From Hyperoplus lanceolatus (Eukaryota > Chordata > Actinopteri > Uranoscopiformes > Ammodytidae), in contig CM049417.1 in the NCBI GenBank assembly GCA_026929865.2, forward strand, positions 20,260,001 through 20,324,000: a stretch of 64,000 nt of DNA. Direction: 5' to 3'. Every line of letters begins with the position of its first letter. Positions within the stretch are counted from its first letter, which is position 1. The position numbers and the translations under genes are program-made. The notes under the pieces were generated by a model that did not search any database, was not told where the DNA came from, and saw nothing but the letters and a program-made list of their open reading frames with translations. Shown piece by piece: positions 1-13,599 of the stretch.

Positions 1-714
1 AAAATGAATGACAACACATTCTAATATTAGGGTTCAAAAAAAAGGTTTGGATAAAAAATAAATAAATAAAACATTATTGAGAAAACATCAGAAATTTGCT
101 TTATGTGGTTTACTTAGTCTGTGTTTCATCCCTCATAGTTTTCCTATAAGTAGAACTGGGTCCGGGTTCTTTAAACTGTGTTGCACATGGCTGTTATCTT
201 AATTGTGAATGGTCTTACTCATAGCTTGTCAATACTACTTATAATGCCTTTATAATTGAGTTGTGTCATAGGTTCAAAGAGGCTTGAAAAATCAACTTTT
301 TAGGAAAAACATTGTTTTGAAAGTTAGAGAACGCCTGAGAGGTTGCAGACTAGATTAAAGATGGAGGATTTGAGACACCTCTGCCCCCTCTGTTCTGTCT
401 TCTTGCCTGCATGCTGCTACCATAAATTGCTACCAAATTCACTTCCACTGTTCCCTGAAACTGTTTACCCACATCTGTTGGTGTTTGATTAGTAACAATA
501 ATTAGAATTAGAATTTGATCTGACATCACATTTTAACAAGCCGTCTCATGGGCTACTGCCATCGGCCATTGTCTGTGTATTAAAATAATAAGAACGTTAA
601 TGGCTTTGTTTATGCCGGCAGGAAGCTAGTTGTCCACCTTTGCCCATCGACTAATGGTGCAATATTTTTTTTCCCTTTGCCATTTAAATGAAAAATGCCT
701 TAAGTATTAACACT
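1..714. other. AT-rich intronic sequence without recognised elements
   Basis: I see no open reading frame with a recognisable product, no terminal repeats and no RNA gene here. Given the gene downstream, this is presumably adgrl3 intron upstream of the lectin exon. Confidence 0.5.
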
Positions 715-1077
715 GCATTTTAAGATTTTTTTTTTTAGACAAAATTATATCATAAATCAGACAATTAACAACAATAAAAAATGTATATCAGGATCTTTCA
801 GAATAGGGCAACACGTGATTTTGGAAAGTTTAGTTGATGTTGAAGTGTTTTAGTTGAGATTCTTGGTTCATATTATTAAAATGAACATATGTTGAGATAA
901 TGGCTGTTAAGGATGGTTGTATAGGAGAAATGCATACGCAAACTTAAGTCAAATAAATACCTTAATGTACATTTTGGACTTTTAATTTATAGTATGCAAT
1001 AGTACATGTTATGAAGGCAACATTTTTAGAGAAACATCGCAAAATTGACCTGTAAAAGTATGTTTTTGCCTGCAGTA
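715..1077. mobile_element. Degenerate copy of the CTGCAG-ended TTAA miniature element
   Basis: This stretch aligns by eye with 35117-35460 and 29440-29590, sharing phrases such as ATCATAA-TCAGACAATTA, GTTGAGATTCTTGGTTCA and GATAATGGCTGTTAA. It ends near TTTTTGCCTGCAGTA, the inner part of the terminal repeat seen intact at 50575-50769. The left end is eroded. Confidence 0.5.
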
Positions 1078-1583
1078 AATAATCAACGCACCTTGTCATT
1101 GATAAAGATATAAAATAGATAGTGTCTTGCTATATCTTGCGAAGAGACAACATGTTATAGCCAGGGCAGAGATGGTGGCTCCATTTTCTCCCCATCGATT
1201 GGCGAGGAGGTGTTGTTTTTTTGAGGGTATTTATCTACAAGACTGGACAAAAAGAGAAATTCCTTGGAGATGTGGGTGTGAGGCATCTTAAACCATGGCA
1301 ACAGAGCTTTGGTTTGAACTTGAGACGCCTTTGTGAGAAAAACACTGAGGGTTAAGCCTAAAGTTAACTTTGCTTTCCCCCCCCCGCTAATCCTGCTCCT
1401 TCGTGAGACTTGAAGGCCGCGTGTCACGACAGATACCAGAAATGATGGAATTCAGTGAGGGAAAGCTAGACATGTTTATGTTTCGGTACAACAGCACAAT
1501 AAATAAATAATAAATCTTCTGCCGCGAAAACCGACGTCGAGATCAAATACATATAGTTGTTGGGGGGAAAACAAGCTGAAAGC

Positions 1584-3592
<2,009 letters not shown>

Positions 3593-3682
<90 letters not shown>
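3593..3682. repeat. (GT)n microsatellite
   Basis: An uninterrupted GT array of about 90 bp. Confidence 0.97.
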
Positions 3683-3685
<3 letters not shown>

Positions 3686-4617
3686 GGTAAGTGAGTGGGA
3701 GAGAGAGATGGGACAATGTGCCTACAGATTTGGGGTGTAGATTATATATTCAGCGAAACGGAATGCTATTCTTTTCTATTTTGAGTGTTGTGTCATGTTT
3801 GCATTCCTTATTCAGACAAAACCTCAGAATTTCCTCCAAAATAGACACTGAATAATGGCCCCAAGGAAAAAGGGGATTAGGAATCTTTTTTGTTGTCTCT
3901 GTGTGATGCATGTGGCCACATAAGCCTTCCCTAAAGCTCCCCTTTCCTTTTGACTCCAACCGGCAAGCAGACGCTGCTCTTTGTGCGTGACAAACAGGAC
4001 TTGATGCCTTGAAAAAATAAGAAGTCAAACCAGCGGAATTTTTCTTTTTGATTTATTCCCCAAACGTCGTGTCTGAAGGCCCGGGCACAGCAGTGACCAC
4101 CGCTGGGTATCATGCCGGGGGAATCTTGAGTCGCTCTTGAGACGGGCTTTACAATCTCAGTGGGAAACGGTTCAAAAGGCTAACCCTGGTCAGCAATTCA
4201 ATGGGGCCTGTCACTGGAATCTTTCAGGATGGATTCATTTTATGCCTGCATGAGGGGTATATATACAGTATCTCACAAAAGTGAGTACACCCCTCACATT
4301 TCTTCACATTTTTCTTTATATCTTTCCATGGGACAACACTGAAGAAATGACACTTTGATACAATGTAAAGTAGTCAGTGTACAGCTTGTATAACAGTGTA
4401 AATTTACTGTCCCCTCAAAATAACTCGACACACAGCCATTAATGTCTAAACTACTGGCAACAAAAGTGAGTACACCCCTTAGAAAAATTTTACAAATTGG
4501 GCCCAAAGTGTCAATATTTTGCTTTGCCATCATTATTTTCTAGCACTGCCTTAACCCTCTTGGGCATGTAGTTCACTAGAGCTTCACAGGTTGCAACTGG
4601 AACCCTCTTCCACCCAT

Positions 4618-4818
4618 TTATGACACCATCACAGAGCTGGTGGATATTAAAGACCTGCGCTCCTCCACCTTCTGTTTGAGGATGCCCCAAAGATGCTCAA
4701 TAGGGTTTAGGTCTGGAGACATGCTTGGCCAGGCCATAACATTTACCCTCAGCTTTTTTAGCAAGCCACTGGTCGTCTTGGAGGTGTGTTTGGGGTCGTT
4801 ATCATGTTGCAATACCAC
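4618..4818 (-). pseudogene. Inverted second copy of the Tc1 transposase C-terminus
   Basis: Read on the minus strand, the left arm of element A encodes [15 protein letters not shown] and [17 protein letters not shown], the same catalytic segment as the right arm. In this copy the SPDLNPIEH aspartate and glutamate are intact. It is a partial gene created by the arm duplication, not a separate transposase. Confidence 0.88.
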
Positions 4819-4889
4819 CCTATGGCCCAGTTTACGAAGGTTGAGTGCACGTGGTCAGCGTCGTACACAGAGGTTGGCTTTGGAAAATA

Positions 4890-5560
4890 GACGTATGAGT
4901 GCTGCCAGCATTGCTGAAGGGCTTGAAGGGGGTGGGGTCAACCTGTCAGTGCTCAGACCATATGCCGCACTCTGCATCATACTGGTCTACATGGCTGTCA
5001 TCCCAGAAGGAAGCCCATTCTAAAGATGATGCACAAGAAACCCCACAAAAAGTTTGCTGAAGACAAACAGACTACGGACATGGATTACTGCAACCATGTC
5101 CTGTGGTCTGATGAGACCAAGATACATTTATTTGGTTCAGATGGTGTTAAGAGTGTGGAGCGGCAACCAGGTGAGGAGTACAAAGACAAGTGTGTCTTGC
5201 CTATAGTCAAGCATGGTGGTTGGAGTGTCATGGTCTGGGGCTGCATGAGTGCTGCCAGCACTGGGGATCTACAGTTCATTGAATTCTAACATGTACTGTG
5301 ACATACTGAAGCAGAGCATGATCCCCTCCCTTCATAAACTGGGCCGCAGGGCAGTACTGCAACATGATAACGACCCCAAACACACCTCCGAACGACCACT
5401 GGCTTGCTAAAGAAGCTGAGGGTAAAGGTTATGGACTGGCCAAGCATGTCTCCAGTCTTAAACCCTATTGAGCATCTTTGGGGCATCCTCAAACGGGAGA
5501 TGGAGGAGCGCAAGGACTCTAATATCCACCAGCTCCTTGATGTCGTCATGAATGGGTAGA
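4890..5560 (+). pseudogene. Tc1 transposase remnant (DDE domain)
   Basis: On the + strand the middle of element A encodes a Tc1-type DD34E transposase fragment. Around 5026-5289 it reads KKPHKKFAEDKQTT and VLWSDETKIHLFG, the latter holding the first catalytic aspartate. The frame then breaks at a stop after LQFIEF (about 5287). Further on, [11 protein letters not shown] (second aspartate) and [11 protein letters not shown] (final glutamate) appear in different frames. The usual SPDLNPIEH is SPVLNPIEH here. The N-terminal helix-turn-helix domains are missing. The copy is non-functional. Confidence 0.88.
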
Positions 5561-5958
5561 AGAGGGTTCCAGTGGCAACCTGTGAAGCTCTAGTGAACTA
5601 CATGCCCAAGAGGGTTAAGGCAGTGCTAGAAAATAATGATGGCAAAACAAAATATTGACACTTTGGGCCCAATTTGGACATCTTTTCTAAGGGGTGTACT
5701 CACTTTTGTTGCCAGCAGTTTAGACATTAATGGCTGTGTGTCGAGTTATTTTGAGGGGACAGTAAATTTACACTGTTATACAAGCTGTACACTGACTACT
5801 TTACATTGTATCAAAGTGTCATTTATTCAGTGTTGTCGCATGGAAAGATATAAAGAAAAATGTGAAGAAATGTGAGGGGTGTACTCACTTTTGTGAGAAA
5901 CTGTATATAGATATATAGACGGTGCACACAGACACAAACCCATCTGAAATTGTACTTC

Positions 5959-6480
5959 ACTTACTTGCACGTAAAATTATATATTTGCTTTCTAATATGT
6001 GCCACGTTCAAATGTATAATGACTGTGCTTGTAAAAAACATTATGACCCAATCCTCCCCATCGTATAGAATGGCCTAAGGGCTGCCACACCCAAGGGCCT
6101 TGGCTGGAAGATAACCTTGTTTTTTTCAAGCACTAGGTCGATTAGTTTTTCAGTCTGAGTGTGTGTGTTAATTGTCGGATGTATGATGTTCTTAGAAATA
6201 TGCAGAAAATGCATGTTTAAAACATGTACATAGTTACTTCAATGTGTAAAATGAAAACAGAAAGCTGTATATTCACACAGCTGAAATCTCCCTTTACACC
6301 TTGCACGTGAAAAGATCTTTCGCTGTCTAATATGTGACACATTAATATTCATACGACGTGCTTGTGAATGCATATATGACCCAATACTCCCCCTTACTCA
6401 TTCGCCTTGGAACAAGGCTTAGCCTAGAACTGGGGGCCTGCGGGGCTTGCTAAGTCCCAAGGGCCTAGCTGGAAGATAAA
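5959..6480. repeat. Divergent direct duplication, two units about 335 bp apart
   Basis: Two stretches, about 5959-6118 and 6294-6478, share the ordered phrases TTGCACGT, TCTAATATGTG, GTGCTTGT, ATGACCCAAT, CCAAGGGCCT and GCTGGAAGATAA. They are clearly related but diverged. I do not recognise them as a known mobile element. Confidence 0.6.
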
Positions 6481-6712
6481 TCAGGCGTCACAGAGGAAGA
6501 TATGGGAGCAGTCGTCATTTGTTGGCAAGAATAGAAAGGAGAAAATTCATCCCTGAAAATGGTAAATCATTAGACGGGCAGGCCCCCTAGTGAATAAGCC
6601 CTCACCCACCAAACAAATCGATTGGCGGAAGTTATTGCACATTTCAATCCTCCCCTTTAGGCTCCTTACATGGCTACCTGGAGAGACCAATGTGGGCGGC
6701 GCTGAGATTTAC

Positions 6713-6736
6713 ACACACACAACACACACACACGAC

Positions 6737-6782
<46 letters not shown>

Positions 6783-6824
6783 CATGATTAGTAGACACTT
6801 CTTGTTTTTCGACAGCTATTCAAA

Positions 6825-6909
<85 letters not shown>
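6713..6909. repeat. Two adjacent (AC)n arrays
   Basis: AC arrays at about 6731-6780 and 6825-6909, separated by about 45 bp of ordinary sequence. Confidence 0.95.
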
Positions 6910-6912
<3 letters not shown>

Positions 6913-7498
6913 CTTTATTTATTTGCTTTTACTTTTAGTGGAAGCAGTGTATCAAAAATATTATGTTGTGTTCGGGCTTGTGTTACCAATATACATGTCA
7001 AAAAACCGGGTTAGTTTCATGGTGTGGGTGCCTGGGAGTGGAGTGGGAGCGCGAGCGCAATTCCAATCAATGCCTATTCTTCCCTAATAAAACGGTTTTC
7101 AAAACATCATTAGCTATTGTCCCGAAGCCCAAGGAAATAATGTGTCTTTTTGTACCCACTTTGACTTATTAATAATCTAAATACCTGCTGCTTCTCATTA
7201 CTTAATGCATACAAATTACGTTCCGTTTCCTTTTTTTATGCTTTAACAAACGCCTGCCATGCAATGCAGTGCAATACAACGCAATGCAAAAGCCTCAGGG
7301 ACAAAATGACATGCTACGCAACCGATCATAAATGAGGGGGAACAGTTGCCCCCTGGGAAATGCAGTACATTGTGTCTTATGAAACTGTCACATGCTGTAT
7401 GTTGGGTTGTCAGTCCTCCGTCGCGGCATACATCTGGGTTTTCTTTGTTTTGAAGGAGAGCGGTATTACATTGAGGATTGTCATAGCTACTGCATCAT

Positions 7499-8454
7499 TT
7501 CAGTGATTCTTGAGAACCGGGACAAAAGGCCGTCTTTCATACGTAACTGCTGTTATGTTTAAAACTAAAAATATTTAAAATTGTAGATGTTATTAGGGAT
7601 TAAGAATATAATGTCTGGAGCACAATTATCCCCTTCAATTTAATTTTATAATTATTATGTCAAATATATGACACTTGTTATCTTCTCACGACGTCCAAAA
7701 CAGTGTGTCCTCAGAGAAGGTTTCAATCATTCATATTCAATAAAACCTATTAAAAATGTACTTTAATGATTAAAAAGAGCTTTATTCATCAAAAGCAACA
7801 CTAAATAATCTCTCATATCAATTAAAACATTTTTTCTAAAACACATTCATGTTTTATAAGGATTCTAAGTGGTGGGACCACTTAACTGTAAGTTAACGCC
7901 GTCAGACATTTCAATGTGTAAAATGTAATACAATCAGGCGAAATAAGGGGCAGCTGTCACTTTGAAGGACCTCTTGTCAAATTCTACCTCTGCAGAGTAC
8001 ATTAGAGTCAGACAGGCTCTGATAAGTGATGTAATTTTAGAATATTTTACATTAGGCATCTTGAAAGTCCTGTGTCACAACCATATGTCAACACCGACTT
8101 ACAATTTCTGAAGAAGTTATTTGAAATGTTTTGATCATTTTATTTTCCTGAAGTAGTTCATACTAGCTCCTAACATCAACAGAAAAACCAAACTGCTACT
8201 AGAAAAACTCTATTTGTTCTGTTTAAGAAACGTTTAATATGTCAACACCGTCAGACAGGAAATCTGACGGATCTGACTGTGGTGATAGGCCAATGACGGT
8301 AAAAAAAAACAAAAGCTGGGAGGTTGTGTCAAAGCTTAGCTCAGTAGCTTAGTACATGTTGGATACATATATGTACTTTAATTTGCCTAAACATAGGGTT
8401 TGTATTTTTTCAACATTGCACCCTGTTTTGTCCCACTTCTCAAGAATCACTGAA
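7499..8454. mobile_element. Unclassified DNA transposon with about 30-bp inverted ends
   Basis: The left end reads TTCAGTGATTCTTGAGAA followed by GGGACAAAA after two bases. The inverse of this (TTTTGTCCCACTTCTCAAG, then AATCACTGAA) closes the element at 8454. The 956-bp interior has no coding potential but repeats short GTCAGACA-type words. No clear target duplication is visible, so I do not assign a superfamily. Confidence 0.6.
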
Positions 8455-8571
8455 GTACAGTACATCATCTTTCTCTTTGTGTATGATGAAATAATGTGTC
8501 ACCAAAACACACAAGTTAAATGGGAAATCATGTGATACAACGTATGTTCGTGAAGAAACAATTCATTTTTC

Positions 8572-8795
8572 AAATTTTTATTTAACCTTTATTTAACCAG
8601 GAAAGTCCCATTGAGATTAAAAACTATTTTTGGAGGGAGTCCTGGCCAAGAGGCAGCAACAAGTTACATGCATACACATACACTCACAACATAGAACAAT
8701 AAATTAAAATGATAAAAAAAACAATTAGCAATTAAAATAATAAAAACAGTTACAAGTCAATTAAAATGTAGAAGAAACATCTACAAGTAAAGAGG
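8572..8795 (-). mobile_element. LINE-like 3' end fragment
   Basis: The sequence contains TTTATTTAACCAGGAAAGTC followed by a degenerate AT-rich segment, a phrase common in fish L2/CR1-type retrotransposon tails, read on the minus strand. No coding sequence is attached. The family name is uncertain. Confidence 0.45.
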
Positions 8796-8989
8796 TGGTC
8801 TCAAGTGCTCTCATTTCTGTGCTTCTTTGCAACGAGAAAAAGGATTGGTTAACGCAGGCAGCAAGGAGTGTCTGTTAAGACATATTGAAAACGTGTGTGC
8901 TTTGTTTTTGTTAAAAGTAAAGAAAACCTTCTGTGTATGCCATGTAATATACAAGGTATTGTAGTAGGCTATTATTGTGTCCCCTGCCC

Positions 8990-9275
8990 TGCGTTCCAAT
9001 ACCCATACTTCCCTACTATTTAGTATGCCAGAAAAAGATTTAGGATGTCTCAATACATGCACGTCAATAGTATGCTGGAAAAATACATAAAAGCATTACT
9101 AACTCCAATAGCATTTTGGATTATTCGTCTTTTTTCATGTCATTTCTCGACATAATGAGACAAAATCTTCCTTATCTGCTTTTTTTTCTCTCCCTTGGCC
9201 CTAAAACTCTTCTGTTCTTTAGTATGTAGTGCAGTAAAAAGAAAAAGTATGTGATTTGTGGTGTGAACTAGGCGT
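8990..9275. mobile_element. Miniature element with CTGCGTTCC end, copy 1
   Basis: It begins CCTGCGTTCCAATACCCATA and shares its full length with the copy at 52464-52751 (phrases ACTTCCCTACTATTTAGTAT, CTAACTCCAATAG, AAACTCTTCTG, TTTAGTATGTAGTG). The right end is eroded. Confidence 0.7.
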
Positions 9276-9910
9276 AGAAAAGGAGCGATGACGATACTGT
9301 GCGCAAATAATGCATTATTTGCTGGTAATTTTCCACTCAGGCTAAAAGGCTGACTGTGTGTAAATGTGACTGTATGAGAAAGAACTTTAAACTAATATTG
9401 GCCACAAGTTTGGAAATCGCTATCAAGTTCACACAAAACATTGGCCTCCGCTCATTTTTTTCCTTTTTTTCTTCTTCTTTTGAGCTGTGCAATCTCCACC
9501 AAGATGTGTATCTCCTGACATCCAAGGAAAATGGCTGAGGATTATTCTGCGGAGTTTATCTTCTGCCCTTTTGAGATAGAACCCGAGACACTTGTCTGCT
9601 CTCCAAAATAAAAAAAAAGTTGTGAAAAGCACAGATAAGCCAGTACATGTGAACACATATATAAGAAAGGAAAGGGGGCCTAGCTTTTGACGTCAAAGAT
9701 GATTCAGTACGCTAGCTCTCTTGTCTTCTAAGAATATTACAAGTGTATGTGTGTGGGAGAATACAATTGGACTGGGATTGGTTATCATGCAGGGCCAGGC
9801 TTCCATTGAGTCATTCAAAACGATACGCTTGCAGAAGGAACTCTAACTTGCCCTACGAATGCATTTTTCCTGAATTTATTTGTGATCAGTGTTTTATATA
9901 TATATATATA

Positions 9911-11487
9911 CAGCTCCTTCTCATATAATTAGCATATTGTGATAAAGTTCAATATTTTCTGTAATGTACTGATAAACATTAGACTTTCATATATTTTAGA
10001 TTCATTACACACAACTGAAGTAGTTCAAGCCTTTTATTGTTTTAATATTGATGATTTGGGCAAAAAAGTAAAGAAAAACCAAAAATCCCTATCTCCAAAA
10101 AATTAGCATATTGCATCCGACCAATAAAAGAAAAGTGTTTTTAATACAAAAAAGTCAACCTTCAAATAATTGTGTTCAGTTATGCACTCAATATTTGGTC
10201 GGGAATCCTTTCGCAGAAATGACTGCTTCAATGCGGCGTGGCATGGAGGCAATTAGCCTGTGGCACTGCTAAGGTGTTATGGAGGCCCAAGATGCTTCGA
10301 TAGCGGCCTTAAGCTCATCCACAGTGTTGGGTCTGGTATCCCACAGATTCTATATGGGGTTCAGGTCAGGAGAGTTGGCAGGCCAATTGAGCACAGTAAT
10401 ACCATGGTCAGTAAACCATTTACCAGTGGTTTTGGCACTGTGAGCAGGTGCCAGGTCTTGTTGAAAAATGAAATCTTCATCTCCATAAAGCTTTTCAGCA
10501 GATGGAAGCATGAAGTGCTCCAAAATCTCCTGATAGCTTGCTGCATTGACCCTGCCTTTGATAAAACACAGTGGACCAACACCAGCAGCTGACATGGCAC
10601 CCCAGACCACCACTGACTGTGGGTACTTGACACTGGACTTCAGGCATTTTGGCATTTCCTTCTCCCCAGCCTTCCTCCAGACTCTGGCACCTTGATTTCC
10701 GAATGACATGCAAAATTTGCTTTCATCCGAAAAAAGTACTTTGGACCACTGAGCAACAGTCCAGTGCTGCTTCTCTGTAGCCCAGGTCAGGCGCTTCTGC
10801 CGCTGATTCTGGTTCAAAAGTGGCTTGACCTCGGGAATGCGGCACCTGTAGCCCATTTCCTGCACATGTCTGTGCACGGTGGCTCTACTCCAGACTCAGT
10901 CCACTGCTTCCGCAGGTCCCCCAAGGTCTGGAATCGGCCCTTCTCCACAATCCTCCTCAGGGTACTGTCACCTCTTCTGGTTGTGCAGCGTTTTCTGCCA
11001 CACTTTTTCCTTCCCACAGACTTCCCACTGAGGTGCCTTGATACAGCACTCTGGGAACAGCCTATTCGCTCAGAAATTTCTTTCTGTGTCTTACCCTCTT
11101 GCTTGAGGGTGTCAATGATGGCCTTCTGGACAGCAGTCAGGTCGGCAGTCTTACCCATGATTGCGGTTTTCAGTAATGAACCAGGCTGGGAGTTTTTAAA
11201 AGCCTCAGGAATCTTTTGCAGGTGTTTAGAGTTAATTAGTTGATTCAGATGATTAGGTTAAGAGCTCGTTTAGAGTACCTTTTCATGATATGCTAATTTT
11301 ATGAGATAGGAATTTGGGGTTTTCATGAGCTGTATGCCAAAATCATCAGTATTAAAACAACAAAAGACCTGAAATATTTCAGTTGGTGTGCAATGAATCT
11401 AAAATATATGAAAGTTCAATTATTATCATTACATTATGGAAAATAATCAACTTTATCACAATATGCTAATTATATGAGAAGGACCTG
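9911..11487. mobile_element. Tc1-like element with TA duplication (element B)
   Basis: The ends read CAGCTCCTTCTCATATAATT on the left and the inverse of CAGGTCCTTCTCATATAATT on the right. A TA flanks each side (9909-9910, 11488-11489). The inverted ends extend well inwards with short differences. The 1577-bp length and a nearly complete minus-strand transposase make this an ordinary, full-length but dead Tc1 copy. Confidence 0.95.
10188..11158 (-). pseudogene. Tc1 transposase, frameshifted and interrupted
   Basis: The minus-strand gene starts at the ATG at 11158 with MGKTADLTAVQKAIIDTLKQ. It continues through a first helix-turn-helix (EISERIGCSQSAVSRHLSG) and a basic GRKKCGRKR stretch, as in Tc1 transposases of about 340 residues. 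A small deletion near 10880 shifts the frame after TESGVE. The catalytic domain then follows with VLFSDESKF (first Asp) and FIFQQDLAPAH (second Asp). In [11 protein letters not shown] the final glutamate codon is an amber stop (10350-10352), and a second amber lies at 10269-10271. The frame ends with TKY and TGA at 10188. Breaks at a catalytic codon and elsewhere mean no active enzyme. Confidence 0.95.
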
Positions 11488-11489
11488 TA

Positions 11490-13570
11490 TATATATATAT
11501 ATTTGTGTATTTCTTACTAATGTCGAATTTGGAATCGCCCTGACTCCCCACAGCACTCCCTGTAGTGTGTGCCACATTCAAGCTTTAATAGCATGTTTTT
11601 GGTGCACAGCCAGGATAGATGTCGACAACATGTGCTGACTCATGGATTTGACCTTTGAGGTGGGGAGAGAAATTGCATCACCTAATACCTGTTGTGGCAC
11701 AGAGCTGCAATGGATTCACTTCAGAGAGGCTACAGCAACAGAGCAAGTTTGATCTGTGTGCACGGCTGGATTACCTCTCCTTCAAAATAAAAGGAGGAAA
11801 AGCCGTCTTCAAAATCCGCCTAGGCCTTTAATAAATAGCTGTTATTTTCCTTTAAACAAAAAATATATAAGATATATATTTTGTCCTTTATTAAGGCTTT
11901 CCAATGCTGACTCCAGAACATGTTTTTTTCATGCACCAGTACACAGCAAACACAAGTTTGATTTTCCTTTTGTATTAGCTCTCCACTGGCACTAGCAGAG
12001 CGGGTTTGGAGCAAGCTGTTAGGTTTGACCTCGAGGTGAAGTTAACATTTACTCTGGAGCACAGAGGGTTTTTCTTCCTTTATCGAACCATTCAAACTCA
12101 CAAAGAGTCACAATCAAACACCTTCATGTGGACCTTTACATTAAATACTAGTATGTCATTGAAGCAAAAATAGACCTCAATCTCAAAATTAACCAGAGCT
12201 TGAAAAAAAAACTAGGTGTTTGGCTGCCTTGTCTCACATTTAGGAGTTAAGTTAGATTAAGTATATGGTGCCACAAGTGGTGCAAAAAAAATGTATCAGT
12301 AAACATTGTTCTCAGGTTAAAAATAAATAAAATGTGATGTTATTCGTCAGGTAAATACCCCAAAAAACAAGTTGAGACAACTTAAATTACGACATATCTT
12401 GCACTCTTTTTTTATCCATACGTGTGTTACAAGTGCTAACACATTTCCTCTTCCAAAGCATTTGTTGACAGACTGTTTACCACACCAGCCAGCCATCATG
12501 GTGTCATGGTTTAAATGCATCCTGTTAAAAACATCATGCAACCATCCCAAGGTTTAGCCCACACTGTGAATAGCAGTCAACTTGAGCTTAAATACATTCC
12601 TCCTCAGACGCTCCACTCTGCTCATCAGGAGAGCAGTGCAATCCCCCGGGGAGATAACCTTTTGTCTGGCCCTAACCTCTAATCCACGGGCTGCCTGACA
12701 AAAAGCAACAGCCCAGAAAAGTCAACACACTCTGGGGTTTATTTTTCTCTCATTGCTCCCAAAAATAAAACACAACATGATCCCATCTCTTTGATTTACA
12801 TGTTTTTTTTAGCTTAGTTCATTCTTTTTCCCCAATGCTCAAAGTTGCTTCAAAATAGCAGCTTAATAATACAAATACTAATATAATAAAAATGGTTACT
12901 AAGGTTAAAACAAAGGAAGAAGGTAAAATAGCAAATAAAAAACAATAAAAAAAAGGGTTAAAATGTAAAATAAAAGAGGGCTGTTTTGAAGGATGAAAGC
13001 GGTTGGCATTGCGGTTGCCTTCTATAAAGTAACAGTAAGCGTACCTGCTTGCACCTGTGTGTCTCACCTTGTGTTTTCAAGCACTGGTCAATTTAGAGTG
13101 TTCTTGTCAATGTTGTCTCCATAACATGTCTTTGTTCATACTAGTATACAATTTAAACCAAAATGTACATTTAGGTGTTGATTAAAAAAAATGTATGCTA
13201 CTCACCCGCAGTGTCTCACCTTAAGAAAATGGCGTTAAAAATGTTTGTAAATTGCATACAAATGATACAAAGTAACCCAGAGTATGTCTTTAGCTACCAT
13301 GCTGCATTCAGGCTCTGGAATTTGCTGGAGGAATAACCATCGCCAGCTTGAACTTTTTGTGACTGCTGCTGTAGACATTAGTGCTTTTCCCTACGGACTG
13401 TTTGCATGCGTCTGACGTTGTACAATATATCTTATTGAAAACACAACTACAAGTTCAGATGGGTTAAAAAAAAAATCCATTCATATATAAACCTAAGTAG
13501 TGATAAAAAATACATGAGCTGTAAAGAAAAACAAATTATGGGGGGCTGGATTGCTTCTCGGTTTTGGCTA
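11490..13570. other. Intron without recognised gene
   Basis: AT-rich sequence. Around 13186-13225 lies CCCGCAGTGTCTCACCTTAA, which resembles a lone end of the CTGCAG-type TTAA element. The stretch near 12600-12720 is non-repetitive and GC-richer but otherwise unremarkable. Confidence 0.4.
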
Positions 13571-13599
13571 CGGTGTGTGTGTGTGTGTGTGTGTAATGT

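Larger units (their letters stand above)
4266..5903. mobile_element. Tc1 element with palindromic arms (element A)
   Basis: A TA duplication (4264-4265 and 5904-5905) flanks an element whose ends read CAGTATCTCACAAAAGTGAG and its near-exact inverse. Normal Tc1 inverted repeats cover only the termini. Here the left ~575 bp (4266-4842) are an inverted copy of the whole right part (about 5335-5903), including the C-terminal transposase coding sequence, so the element is head-to-head with a central single-copy stretch of about 490 bp. Total length, 1638 bp, is close to that of an ordinary Tc1. The N-terminal DNA-binding half of the transposase is replaced, so the element cannot be autonomous. Confidence 0.93.
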
